Shown here piece by piece: positions 45,196-53,717 of a DNA stretch of 64,000 bases. Each line of letters opens with the position of its first letter. The stretch's first letter is position 1. Below the pieces are notes generated by a model. That model was not told the origin of the DNA, made no database searches, and was given only the letters and a program-made list of their open reading frames with translations. The DNA comes from Halotia wernerae (GTDB lineage Bacteria > Cyanobacteriota > Cyanobacteriia > Cyanobacteriales > Nostocaceae), in contig JAYGHB010000018.1 in assembly GCA_034931985.1 (NCBI GenBank), positions 4,733 through 68,732 on the forward strand. Reading direction: 5' to 3'. A program made the position numbers and the translations under genes.

Positions 45196-45456
45196 TTAAT
45201 TATTAACTACGGCTTGTGCTGCGGCGAGTTCTTCTAGTAGTTGTAATGTTTCTGCTGCTTCTTGTTCGTTAATACGATTCATGGCAAAACCAACGTGAAC
45301 TAATACCCAATCACCAATACAAGCTTCGGGGGGATGTTGTTCGTCAACGATGCAAGCAATATTGACTTGGCGTTTGACACCAGCAATGTTGACAATAGCT
45401 AGTTTATGGTTTATGTCAGTTATTTTGACAATTTGACCAGGGATTCCTAAGCACAT
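45196..45456 (-). CDS. hypC: Hydrogenase maturation chaperone HypC
   Basis: HypC carries the Fe(CN)2CO unit from HypD to the large-subunit precursor. I place the start at 45456 (MCLGIPGQIVKITD), since the essential Cys2 must follow the initiator; the frame's 28-residue upstream part is repeat DNA. 86 residues, with GDWVLVHVGFAMNRINEQEA. Between hypF and hypD on the same strand. Confidence 0.96.
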   Translation of the reverse strand: MCLGIPGQIVKITDINHKLAIVNIAGVKRQVNIACIVDEQHPPEACIGDWVLVHVGFAMNRINEQEAAETLQLLEELAAAQAVVNN

Positions 45457-45483
45457 TTTTATTTTCCTGTTTGAAGATAAACA

Positions 45484-45572
45484 AACCGCAGAGGCACAGA
45501 GGAGGACACTTGCGTGCGGGGGTTCCCCCCCGTTGAGCAAAGTGTCCGTGACACAGAGAGAAGAATTTAATA
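45484..45572. mobile_element. Nested repeat element in the hypC-hypF gap
   Basis: A dispersed ACCGCAGAGGCACAGAG ... ACACAGAGAGAAG repeat (45484-45572) is split by a 44-bp element (45504-45547) with terminal inverted repeats GGACACTTGC and GCAAAGTGTCC around GGGGGTTCCCCCC. So a smaller hairpin element appears to have jumped into an older repeat. It would be transcribed as part of the hyp mRNA. Confidence 0.65.
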
Positions 45573-45587
45573 AAATTAATATAATAT

Positions 45588-47942
45588 TTAAGATATCAAT
45601 TTAGCCGCTGTAATCACGGCTTGACCTAACGATAAACCGCCGTCATTAGCAGGAACTAAACTGTGAGTGAGTACATTTATTCCTAATTTTTGTAAACCGT
45701 TAGTAACTTGCTCTAACAGAATACAATTTTGAAATACTCCTCCTGATAGGGCAACTTGATGAATCACGTTTGTTTGACAAAGACGCTTTACCATTTCGAC
45801 AATGATATTAGCTAAACTTTGGTGAAATTTTGCAGCTATAACTGGTTGAGGAATTTGTTGCTGTAAGTCATCAAGTAAGGCTTGCCACATTAGACATGGG
45901 TCTATACAATAAATGTTATCTGAAAAGCTGAAGTTAAAAGGGTAGATTAGCGTTTCTTCATGATTATTTAAGGTGTGACTCTTGGCTAAAGCTTCCATTG
46001 CGATCGCAGCTTGTCCTTCATAGCTACATTCTTCTGGATAAATACCGATAGCCGCCGCTACTGCATCGAACAACCGCCCTACTGAGGAAGCTGGAGGAGA
46101 ATTAATTCCTGTTTTTATCAGCTGATTCAGTAGGTTTAGTGACTTTTTATTGAGAAATTTTACGATTTCTAATTCTGAATATTTTTGTTGGCAATCATCC
46201 CACAAATTAGCCGATATTAATTGGGCATAAGTATTACGCCAAGGTTGATAAATAGCTTGTTCACCGCCAATCATAGCTACTGGTTCAAATGTTGCTAATC
46301 TCTGGAATTGACGGTAATCTGCTAAGAGAAATTCTCCACCCCAAAATGTGTCATCTTCACCGTAACCTAATCCATCTAAAGCAATGCCTAAAATTGGGGG
46401 TGAATCTAAAGGAATATTATTCTCTGCCATGCAGGCGGCAATATGGGCGTGGTGATGTTGAATTTGGTACAGTTGAATTTGATTAGCAGTTGCTAGTTGT
46501 TTACCAAGTTTAGTTGAAAGATATTCAGGATGTTTATCAACGGCTATAGCTTGGAGTTGATGTTCAAATAAATTTAAGTATAAATTTAATGTCTCTTGGT
46601 AGGCATTAAAAGCAGCAGCATTTTCTAAGTCTCCCAAATGTTGAGAAAGAATTACTTCTCCTTCTCGCAATAGACAAAAGGTATTTTTTAACTCACTACC
46701 CATTGCTAAAATCTGCGGAACGTTCTTAAACCCCGGTGGTAACTTAATCGGTGCTGGTGCGTATCCTCTAGCACGGCGAATTATTTGCACTTTATCATTA
46801 ACAACCCGCACAACTGAATCATCTACTCTGTTGACAATTTCCCGATTGTGGAGAAGCAAATAATCAGCTATTTGACCTAATTTTTCCCTTGCATCATCAT
46901 TATCAATACATTGCGGTTCATCAGCAAAATTGCCACTAGTTAAAACAATTGGGCGATTCATCCGCCTGAGAATTAAATGATGTAAAGGCGTATAAGGTAG
47001 CATGAAACCAAGAGTATCTTGCCCTGGCGCTACCGACACAGCAATAGAAAATTCCTTAGTCCCTAGTTCCTTTTTTTGTAACAGAACAATCGGCGCGGCG
47101 GAACTTGCCAATAATTCTCTTTCCTTAATACTGAGGATGCAATATTCCTCAATTACCGCTATATCCCGCGCCATTAAAGCAAAGGGTTTATGATAGCGTC
47201 TTTTGCGCTGACGCAGTTTTTGTACTGCTGTTTCTTGCGTTGCATCACAAGCCAAATGAATACCACCTAAACCCTTAATTGCGACAATCTCACCTTTCTG
47301 CAACAGTGTACAAACAGCATCCACATCATCCAGCATCGAGAACATAGAAGCTGTTACAGGTTTACCATCAGCACGTTCTAACCAAGCTGTAGGGCCGCAC
47401 TTATGACAAGCTATAGGTTGGGCATGAAAACGACGATTTTCAACATTATGGTATGAGTTTTCACATTCTGGACACATAGCAAACGCAGACATACTGGTAT
47501 TACATCTGTCGTAAGGAATTGCATGAATAATACTCAGACGGGGACCGCAATGAGTGCAGTTAGTAAACGGGTAACGATAAAAACGACTAAAGGGGTCGAA
47601 AATTTCTTGTTGACATTGGGGACAAGTCGCAGCGTCAGGGACAATTTCTGTTTTGATTGCATTAGTAACACTATTAGAAATTACAAAATCATCAAAATTA
47701 AATTTACCTATATAGGGAGTGCGTATCAGTTCATTTATTTTTGCCAACGGCGGACATTCTTGGTGTAATCTGGTGACAAATTCTGTTAAAGCGGCTTCGC
47801 TACCAGATACCCGAATTAACACACCTTGTCCATCATTAAAAACATCTCCACGCAAATTGCAGGCTTTCGCCAGACGATATACAGTTGGGCGAAATCCTAC
47901 CCCTTGCACAGTACCGCGAACTCGAATTTCTTCAACCGTCAT
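45588..47942 (-). CDS. hypF: Carbamoyltransferase HypF
   Basis: HypF activates carbamoyl phosphate and transfers the carbamoyl group to HypE, starting CN ligand synthesis. 784 residues. Order: acylphosphatase domain (VRGTVQGVGFRPTVYRLA), two Cys-rich zinc fingers (CPQCQQEIFDP, CTHCGP, CPECENSYHN, CHKCGP), YrdC domain (about 210-390, KGLGGIHLACDAT), and a Kae1-like C-terminal domain (HHHAHIAACMAENN, ALSGGVFQNCILLE). Full length. Confidence 0.98.
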   Translation of the reverse strand: MTVEEIRVRGTVQGVGFRPTVYRLAKACNLRGDVFNDGQGVLIRVSGSEAALTEFVTRLHQECPPLAKINELIRTPYIGKFNFDDFVISNSVTNAIKTEIVPDAATCPQCQQEIFDPFSRFYRYPFTNCTHCGPRLSIIHAIPYDRCNTSMSAFAMCPECENSYHNVENRRFHAQPIACHKCGPTAWLERADGKPVTASMFSMLDDVDAVCTLLQKGEIVAIKGLGGIHLACDATQETAVQKLRQRKRRYHKPFALMARDIAVIEEYCILSIKERELLASSAAPIVLLQKKELGTKEFSIAVSVAPGQDTLGFMLPYTPLHHLILRRMNRPIVLTSGNFADEPQCIDNDDAREKLGQIADYLLLHNREIVNRVDDSVVRVVNDKVQIIRRARGYAPAPIKLPPGFKNVPQILAMGSELKNTFCLLREGEVILSQHLGDLENAAAFNAYQETLNLYLNLFEHQLQAIAVDKHPEYLSTKLGKQLATANQIQLYQIQHHHAHIAACMAENNIPLDSPPILGIALDGLGYGEDDTFWGGEFLLADYRQFQRLATFEPVAMIGGEQAIYQPWRNTYAQLISANLWDDCQQKYSELEIVKFLNKKSLNLLNQLIKTGINSPPASSVGRLFDAVAAAIGIYPEECSYEGQAAIAMEALAKSHTLNNHEETLIYPFNFSFSDNIYCIDPCLMWQALLDDLQQQIPQPVIAAKFHQSLANIIVEMVKRLCQTNVIHQVALSGGVFQNCILLEQVTNGLQKLGINVLTHSLVPANDGGLSLGQAVITAAKLIS

Positions 47943-48000
47943 AGGCTATTGTACATCGAATTTACTTTTTTTGTTTTCTCTGAGTCTTGAATGATTTATC

Positions 48001-48035
48001 TCACGCAGAGGCGCAGAGACGCAGAGAGAAGAAGG
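48001..48035. repeat. Dispersed CGCAGAGGCGCAGAG repeat between the NHL gene and hypF
   Basis: TCACGCAGAGGCGCAGAGAC followed by GCAGAGAGAAG. Related copies lie at 31420-31451, 45152-45187 (hypD-hypC gap) and 45484-45572 (hypC-hypF gap), with a weaker one at 62436-62480 after hupL. Confidence 0.7.
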
Positions 48036-48082
48036 AGTTTTAGATTTCAACACAAATTTTATCCCTTGATTTAGGAACACCC

Positions 48083-49300
48083 TTAATTCAAGCGCCACAG
48101 CAATATTCGGTTATTACCAGAATCAGCGATTACCGCAGTTTGTCCACAAATCTTGACTCCATAGCACCAATTTAAACTTTCTCTGGTTGGCAATCCGAAA
48201 TTGCGATTTTCACCTTTGCTTTGAAAATTTATTTGTCCTACTAACGTATCCGCGACTGCACCTTGCAGTGATAAAATTGATTCCAGCTTCTTCCATCCTA
48301 ACAACCGAGAGTTAGCTGTATCTGCAACTACTAACCAATCATCAGCCACTCCCACACCATAAGGCATACTCAAACTACTAGCATTAGGAAAATAAACTCC
48401 TTGATTCATCTCCACACAATCAAAGCTTTTTTGTCCTAATACTACCGCACACGGGGTATTATTTTCCGTAGGCATTCCTTGCCAAATCATCACGCGGTTG
48501 TTACCTGCGTCAGCAACAACCAAATTATCTCCCCAAAAGGCGATATCGTGACACCAACGCATACTCGCTGCTGTGGGAGAACCACCGCCATTTTCATTGC
48601 GAGATATCATATCTGGTTGTCCTAAGACTAAATCAGCAGGCTGACCATTTTCTGTAGGTAATTGCTGCCAAATTAATACCCGGCGATTACCTGTATCGGT
48701 GACGAATAGCCGTCCTTGATGATAGAAAATACCATAAGGCCAATGCATTGTGTTAGCAGATACTTGTTGAGTTCCTCTATTTGGTTCATTATCAATAAAA
48801 TTCGCTTGTCCTAATACAAAATCTGCCGGAACATTGTTATCTGCTGGTAAATTATGCCAAATTAAAACGCGATGGTTCCAAACATCTGCTAATGCTAATC
48901 CTGCACCACAAGCACAAATTCCCGTTGGCACACTAACAGTTGTTCTTCCTGGTATGCCTTTGGCATTTTGTCCCTCATGGTAAAAGTCTGGCTGTCCAAT
49001 TACCCAATCAGCTGGTTGACTATCTTGATTGGGTAAATTTCGCCATCCTAATAACCGATGATGTCCTGTATCTGATACCCACAATGGCCCAGTTTCAGAA
49101 AGTAAACAAGCACCACGAGGGCCAAACATTGTTGTAGGACTTGGTGTTATAGGCGTAACTAATTCTTGCGGTTCAATAATATTGCCTAAAATTATCTCTG
49201 CACCTTGAGGTGATAGAAGCAAGTTTTGGTAATGTACTGTTTTTTTTAGTGGCAATTTTAGTTGGGGAGTAATTATAAGTAAACCATAATTACTATCCAA
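48083..49300 (-). CDS. NHL-repeat beta-propeller protein upstream of hypF
   Basis: 405 residues with six NHL repeats, each of the form VSDTGHHRLLGWRNLP, LADVWNHRVLIWHNLP, VTDTGNRRVLIWQQLP, VADAGNNRVMIWQGMP, VADTANSRLLGWKKLE and IADSGNNRILLWRLN, spaced by ADLVLGQPD-type segments: a six-bladed propeller. No signal peptide is clear, so probably cytosolic and a protein-binding platform. An NHL gene directly upstream of hypF is also known in the extended hyp operon of Nostoc sp. PCC 7120; its function is not established. Confidence 0.9.
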   Translation of the reverse strand: MDSNYGLLIITPQLKLPLKKTVHYQNLLLSPQGAEIILGNIIEPQELVTPITPSPTTMFGPRGACLLSETGPLWVSDTGHHRLLGWRNLPNQDSQPADWVIGQPDFYHEGQNAKGIPGRTTVSVPTGICACGAGLALADVWNHRVLIWHNLPADNNVPADFVLGQANFIDNEPNRGTQQVSANTMHWPYGIFYHQGRLFVTDTGNRRVLIWQQLPTENGQPADLVLGQPDMISRNENGGGSPTAASMRWCHDIAFWGDNLVVADAGNNRVMIWQGMPTENNTPCAVVLGQKSFDCVEMNQGVYFPNASSLSMPYGVGVADDWLVVADTANSRLLGWKKLESILSLQGAVADTLVGQINFQSKGENRNFGLPTRESLNWCYGVKICGQTAVIADSGNNRILLWRLN

Positions 49301-49488
49301 CCTTATCGGCCTATACAGATGTGTATCAACAGTAGCAGTTCATAGTTAATCTTAATTCGTTTTAAACTAACATCCTTTTCAAAGCTCGATCAATTTTTTT
49401 GTTTCAAGTTTCAAAAGGATGTTCTGTACAAGCAAGCAAGCAAAGTTACGTGTTTTACTCTTCTGGTTATGAAGGTAAAAACTATAAA

Positions 49489-50046
49489 TTAGTTTACCGT
49501 AGATAAACTCACTGTAATTGAACCATCATTATCATCATAAAGACTCTTTACATCATTAGTTGCAAAATATACAGTTTGTCCACTTGTTAAGTCAAAAGTA
49601 CCGTTCGCACCTGATGCAATACATTCCCCTTGTTTCGTTCTTACTACTAATGCCCCTAATGCAAACCCAGGACACAGCTTATTTGAATTAGCAGCAAATT
49701 CGCCAGAACCATTAGGAGAAATTAAACCTTTTGGTAAGTTATTTCCAGAGACATTTTGAGGAATAATGCTCCACTGTCCCTTAGCTTCAAACTTAATTCT
49801 TACAGGTTTATTTTCAGGATTTTTAAATGGAGTACCTTGGATATATCTGGCATCAACCTCAATCACTCTTTCTTGTCCTGAAGAAGAAACTTGAGTAGTC
49901 TCGGCCGGCCCAGATGTAGGAGATGGTGGTGTTTGAGGCTTAAAAACTTGAACAATTGCTAATATTCCACCTAGTACACCTGCAATTCCTGTGAGAATAC
50001 CAGGCACTGTAGTCCAGAAACCGCCCTGTTGAGTATTGTCGCTCAT
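49489..50046 (-). CDS. Membrane-anchored PA-IL-lectin-like protein
   Basis: 185 residues from ATG 50046, which has AAGGGTG at a good distance. One N-terminal helix (TVPGILTGIAGVLGGILAIV), a Pro/Thr-rich linker (PQTPPSPTSGPAETTQ), then a beta domain with IKFEAKGQWSI, NLPKGLISPNGSGEF, CPGFALGALVVRTKQGE and the C-terminal VYFATNDVKSLYDDNDGSIT. The spacing of GALV-K and ND-x-DNxGxIT resembles the galactophilic PA-IL (LecA) lectin fold with its Ca-binding loop; this is a likeness by eye. It interrupts the run of hyp accessory genes, with 139- and 188-base gaps. Confidence 0.65.
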   Translation of the reverse strand: MSDNTQQGGFWTTVPGILTGIAGVLGGILAIVQVFKPQTPPSPTSGPAETTQVSSSGQERVIEVDARYIQGTPFKNPENKPVRIKFEAKGQWSIIPQNVSGNNLPKGLISPNGSGEFAANSNKLCPGFALGALVVRTKQGECIASGANGTFDLTSGQTVYFATNDVKSLYDDNDGSITVSLSTVN

Positions 50047-50185
50047 GAATAACACCCTTAGTTTTTTTATCTATAAAACAGAATGCTCTTGTCTACAAAC
50101 TATGATTGTCGTTTTCCGCAATCTTGTGCTAAGAAGTTTGCAAATCTGAGATATCTGAATAAGATTTAAACGCTCAACAGCAGTT

Positions 50186-51025
50186 TTACATTTGTACAAA
50201 AACTTTATCGCCCTTAATTTGTACCTGATATGGCTGAAGCGAAACATCAAGGGCAGTTAAGCATTCACCTGTCTCTAAATTGTACTGAAATCCGTGGGCA
50301 GGACAAGTGATAATACCATTTTCAACTTTACCTTTTTCTAAAGGAGATCCTAGGTGAGCGCAAGCATTACGGTAACAGGTAATATTTACACCTTGACGAT
50401 GTAACAGTAGTGATTTACCAGCAACTTTTACTGCCAATACACTAGATTCAGGAACTTGATTAAAAGTCGCTACCTTAAACCAAGTCGAAGTTACTGTTGG
50501 AGAAAATGGGCTGATTAAACCAGAATTAGCATTGTTAATATGGGGGTTGTTGTTAACAGCAACTACTCTAGTAATTTCGGGGCAATGTTTTTTTATTGCT
50601 TGTTCCACTCCTTGAGTTAAAGTTAAAGTAGAAGCTGGACAACTGCTGCAAGTTCCGATCAATTTAACTTCTACTGTATCTGGTAGTTTAATTGCGACTA
50701 ATTCTACATCTCCATTATGGCTTTGTAAGCCTGGACGAACTTCTTCAAGGGCAGTCTGAATACGTTCTGTAAGATGTGGTTTTGGTGGTTTAACTAATTC
50801 ATGATAAAGCAATACGGCATATATTACTTCATCCTCAACAGCATGACGCAAAGCTGGCATTGATTCTTGTTTTAGGTTTTTAATCAAACGAAGCAATGCT
50901 TCTTTATGCAAGGCTTCAATTGCTCTTTTTAGCCCTACTACTACACATCGCTGGCTTTCATCCCAATCAGATATAATTGCCTCAAAACGGTTGATTTCTT
51001 GAATTAATTCTTCCAGGTTAGTCAT
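50186..51025 (-). CDS. NifU-like / Rieske fusion protein
   Basis: 279 residues in three parts. Residues 1-80 are helical (NRFEAIISDWDESQRCVVVG). Residues about 88-150 are a NifU C-terminal-type domain with the scaffold cysteines in GTCSSCPASTLTLTQGVEQA. Residues about 180-279 are a Rieske 2Fe-2S domain with ligands in CAHLGSPLEKG and CPAHGFQYNLETGECL. So one protein joins a cluster scaffold to a redox domain. A NifU-like gene is part of the extended hyp operon in Nostoc PCC 7120, where a role in HupS cluster assembly was proposed; that role here is inference. Confidence 0.92.
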   Translation of the reverse strand: MTNLEELIQEINRFEAIISDWDESQRCVVVGLKRAIEALHKEALLRLIKNLKQESMPALRHAVEDEVIYAVLLYHELVKPPKPHLTERIQTALEEVRPGLQSHNGDVELVAIKLPDTVEVKLIGTCSSCPASTLTLTQGVEQAIKKHCPEITRVVAVNNNPHINNANSGLISPFSPTVTSTWFKVATFNQVPESSVLAVKVAGKSLLLHRQGVNITCYRNACAHLGSPLEKGKVENGIITCPAHGFQYNLETGECLTALDVSLQPYQVQIKGDKVFVQM

Positions 51026-51064
51026 TAGTCAATGGCCAATAGTGAATAATAAACAACTAACGAA

Positions 51065-51289
51065 TTACTTCATTTTGAAATCTTTAAGGAGAAATGGCAT
51101 AATCATGCCTGTTACCAAACTGGATAATATTATTGGTAAATAGAAAGGAATTTCCGCTTGTGCTAGTGACACGAGTAAAATTAAACCTACAATAATACCA
51201 ATAGCAGTTTGCTGGACAAAAGACATGGGGTCGCGCAGTAGCTTTCCTTTAAAAAATAACTTAGCGGAAAACCATCCTATTTCTAACAT
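51065..51289 (-). CDS. Small membrane protein, hyp operon
   Basis: 74 residues with two hydrophobic segments (TAIGIIVGLILLVSLAQAEI and YLPIILSSLVTGMIMPFL) and a basic C-terminus (KDFKMK). No family recognised. It follows the 88-residue membrane protein by 8 bases and precedes the NifU/Rieske gene by 39, so it is surely in the same transcript. Confidence 0.8.
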   Translation of the reverse strand: MLEIGWFSAKLFFKGKLLRDPMSFVQQTAIGIIVGLILLVSLAQAEIPFYLPIILSSLVTGMIMPFLLKDFKMK

Positions 51290-51297
51290 AATTTCTC

Positions 51298-51564
51298 CTA
51301 ATAGTTTTGTAATAAAGTTAGTACAGCTAATCCTAAAAGTATGGCTGGAATTGCACCAGCGGGAGCAAATAATGCACCCAACATTGCTGAAAAAGCATAA
51401 CCTATGTCTTTACCAGCTAATATCATGCCGCCAATTGCACCGCCAATCATAGATAAAACTGTTGCTAAAACTAACCACAATAACCCTGTGACTAAGTTCA
51501 AGTCGCCAGCCATCATGTTTGTGAGAAAATCACTTACAGCAGGACTGGTCAAAATATCCTTCAT
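51298..51564 (-). CDS. Small membrane protein, hyp operon
   Basis: 88 residues with two helices rich in small residues (LLWLVLATVLSMIGGAIGGM and ALFAPAGAIPAILLGLAVLT) joined by AGKDIGYAFSAMLG. Its Gly-zipper character suggests helix packing with a partner, perhaps the 74-residue protein 8 bases downstream. No family recognised. The ATG at 51564 follows AAGGAAAAAAAAC, a fair RBS. Confidence 0.8.
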   Translation of the reverse strand: MKDILTSPAVSDFLTNMMAGDLNLVTGLLWLVLATVLSMIGGAIGGMILAGKDIGYAFSAMLGALFAPAGAIPAILLGLAVLTLLQNY

Positions 51565-51621
51565 GTTGTTTTTTTTCCTTTTTGATAAATGAGGATTAGG
51601 AATTAAAAAATATTTATTTTC

Positions 51622-52596
51622 CTACCCTCCAATCCCCATTTCCACTTCTACATCTTGTATTGCCTGGGATATTACTTCTGCTTGTTCCATCTGTTGGTGT
51701 TGAGTAAAGATTTCCCAAGCTTGTTGATAGTAATTATGCGCTTTTAGAAGATTTTTAGGATTTCCAATTTCTGGTTTTTCTAAATCATCGGGTAAGTTGA
51801 ATAAAGCGTTAGCTTTATTAGAAATTGTGTTAGCATATTCTAAGGGTGTGTCTTTAGAGTTACGCACTTTTAGTGCTTCATCATAAGCTGCGATCGCCCG
51901 CAAGTTATTCTCTACAGGATGGTAACTTACTAAATATTGCAAAGCGTTACCCAAATTGTTTTGCAACATCGCATATTCTCTGGGATGATCAATCAAGTTA
52001 ATATGCTTCAGTGCCACCTCAAAGGACTGTACAGCTAACCCCTGACGCAAGTATTCCCGTTCTGATGCCATCGGCATAGAAAGGTAAGCGATCGCAATAT
52101 TGTTATACAAAATCGCGTATTCTTGCGGGTAACTCTCCCAGGTAAACACCCGCAAAGCCTCATGATAAGCTTGAATGCTGTCAGTTATCCGTGCCAAATT
52201 GAAGGGTGCTAACGACTGCAACGCCAGCCCAAAGTTCATCTGCGCTTCTGCCACTTCTTCGGGTGAAGCCAATTCTTGTAAAATCGGCAATGCTTCTTCG
52301 TAACCTACTTTCGCTTGCATTAGTAGTTGAGTCCCCGCATCCGGTATTGTCTGTAACGTTCCTGCCATACCCACCTGAGATCTGGCTTTCAACAGGGGAT
52401 ACTCCTCACCACATAATTCGTAAGCCCGATAATAAAGGGAAACTGCATTTCGCAAGTCTTGGGCAGTTTTGGGCTTTTTTTGAAATCCTTGTGCCATCTC
52501 GATCAGCATCTGGATTTTTTCGGCTGCCGTAGCTGACTCTGAGGCAATGGCGGCGATCGCTGCCTTCACTGCTGAATCTGTAATGCTGGGGGTCAT
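51622..52596 (-). CDS. TPR-repeat protein heading the extended hyp run
   Basis: 324 residues, all helical. Tandem 34-40-residue units are visible: RNAVSLYYRAYELCGEEYPL, AEAQMNFGLALQSLAPF, YAILYNNIAIAYLSMP, YAMLQNNLGNALQYLV and YANTISNKANALFNLP. TPRs mediate protein-protein contacts. First gene of the minus-strand run and 57 bases before the small membrane pair. Cytosolic; partner unknown. Confidence 0.88.
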   Translation of the reverse strand: MTPSITDSAVKAAIAAIASESATAAEKIQMLIEMAQGFQKKPKTAQDLRNAVSLYYRAYELCGEEYPLLKARSQVGMAGTLQTIPDAGTQLLMQAKVGYEEALPILQELASPEEVAEAQMNFGLALQSLAPFNLARITDSIQAYHEALRVFTWESYPQEYAILYNNIAIAYLSMPMASEREYLRQGLAVQSFEVALKHINLIDHPREYAMLQNNLGNALQYLVSYHPVENNLRAIAAYDEALKVRNSKDTPLEYANTISNKANALFNLPDDLEKPEIGNPKNLLKAHNYYQQAWEIFTQHQQMEQAEVISQAIQDVEVEMGIGG

Positions 52597-53135
52597 AACT
52601 ACCGTACTCTAGCCAATTGGGGAATTGAATCTGTCAATGCCCACGAAAGATTAAGACACGCGATCGCGTCTAATCATGGGCTAAATCGATTTACGCAGGC
52701 TTTGAGTCGAGTTAGGGATTGGGTAATTTCCCAGATCCTAATTCCTAGTCCCCTTGAATTGAGTGAATCAATTTTTTTACTATAAAACAATCTATTTATA
52801 AATTTCTAGGGGGAAATTGCCAATATTAATGTCAGCTTTAAATACCTAAAATTTTGATCAGCTATTTTTGTATCAGTATTGAACAAATTTCCATGCTATA
52901 TGTTGAATTATTGAAATATATTCTTAGTAATTTCTGCATCATTGTCATCAAAAACTAACTTAAAATTCCCTGCTTTGTTAGAGACTAAACTTAACTTCAG
53001 AAGATTTTAGCTCCGGCTACTAGCTGGGGCGGCAGTCTAACTGTTGAAACTTTAACGGTCGTCTCAATATCTAATTTTTCTACTATGAACAGATTTTTGT
53101 TGGGGTATGGGATGTTCTTCAAGTAAGTAAGATGA
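52597..53135. other. Divergent intergenic region, promoter area of the extended hyp run
   Basis: The region separates the TPR gene from the PRC-barrel gene and must hold both promoters. I see a HIP1-centred palindrome ACGCGATCGCGT near 52660 and an AT-rich stretch from 52780. No GTA-N8-TAC motif was found by eye, and no gene. Confidence 0.5.
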
Positions 53136-53717
53136 TTGAAACTTTTGGCGGTTTTGGAACAAAACAAAAGTCCTGTAGTTAGGATCGGACGAGTAAGTCG
53201 TTTTTGGCTCGATATAACTAATCATCGAGTTGCTGCTATTGCCTGTAAGTCAGGGTTTCTGGGGCGCAATGTTCAGTTCTTTGGATGGCAGCGAATTGAG
53301 GCAATTGGCAAAGATAGTATTTTGCTATCTCTGCCGACAGAATCGCTCACTGTTAAACCTGATTCAACAGAGCTAGTAGTAGGGCATGAATTATGGACAG
53401 ATGCAGGTAATAAAGCCGGAAACATCACTGATTACTGTTTAGATCCTCAAACGGGAGCAGTGGTTGCTTACTTGTTTAGGTCGAATGGCTGGCAAGGAAT
53501 TACTGATGGAACCTACATACTCCTACCACAGGCTGTTATTAGCTTGGGAGCCAAACGGTTAATTGCACAGGCAGAGCAGGTGCAGAATGCAGAGCAATTT
53601 TCAGTAGGGTTAAGTGAAAAGATGGCTAAGGCGGCTGAATTTATCAAAGAGGACTATGCTCAAACGCGACGAAATGTGGTTACTGTGATGGAAGGCAGCG
53701 TTGCGATCGCTGCGTAG
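53136..53717 (+). CDS. PRC-barrel domain protein
   Basis: 193 residues starting with TTG 53136 (MKLLAVLEQNKSPVVRIGRV); an out-of-frame ATG lies 4 bases upstream, so the start is uncertain. Two PRC-barrel halves are visible (NHRVAAIACKSGFLGRNVQF and KAGNITDYCLDPQTGAVVAY), then a helical tail. PRC barrels occur in ribosome maturation (RimM), photosynthetic reaction centres and stress proteins; cyanobacterial members of this type are uncharacterised. The next gene overlaps it by 17 bases. Confidence 0.82.
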   Translation: MKLLAVLEQNKSPVVRIGRVSRFWLDITNHRVAAIACKSGFLGRNVQFFGWQRIEAIGKDSILLSLPTESLTVKPDSTELVVGHELWTDAGNKAGNITDYCLDPQTGAVVAYLFRSNGWQGITDGTYILLPQAVISLGAKRLIAQAEQVQNAEQFSVGLSEKMAKAAEFIKEDYAQTRRNVVTVMEGSVAIAA

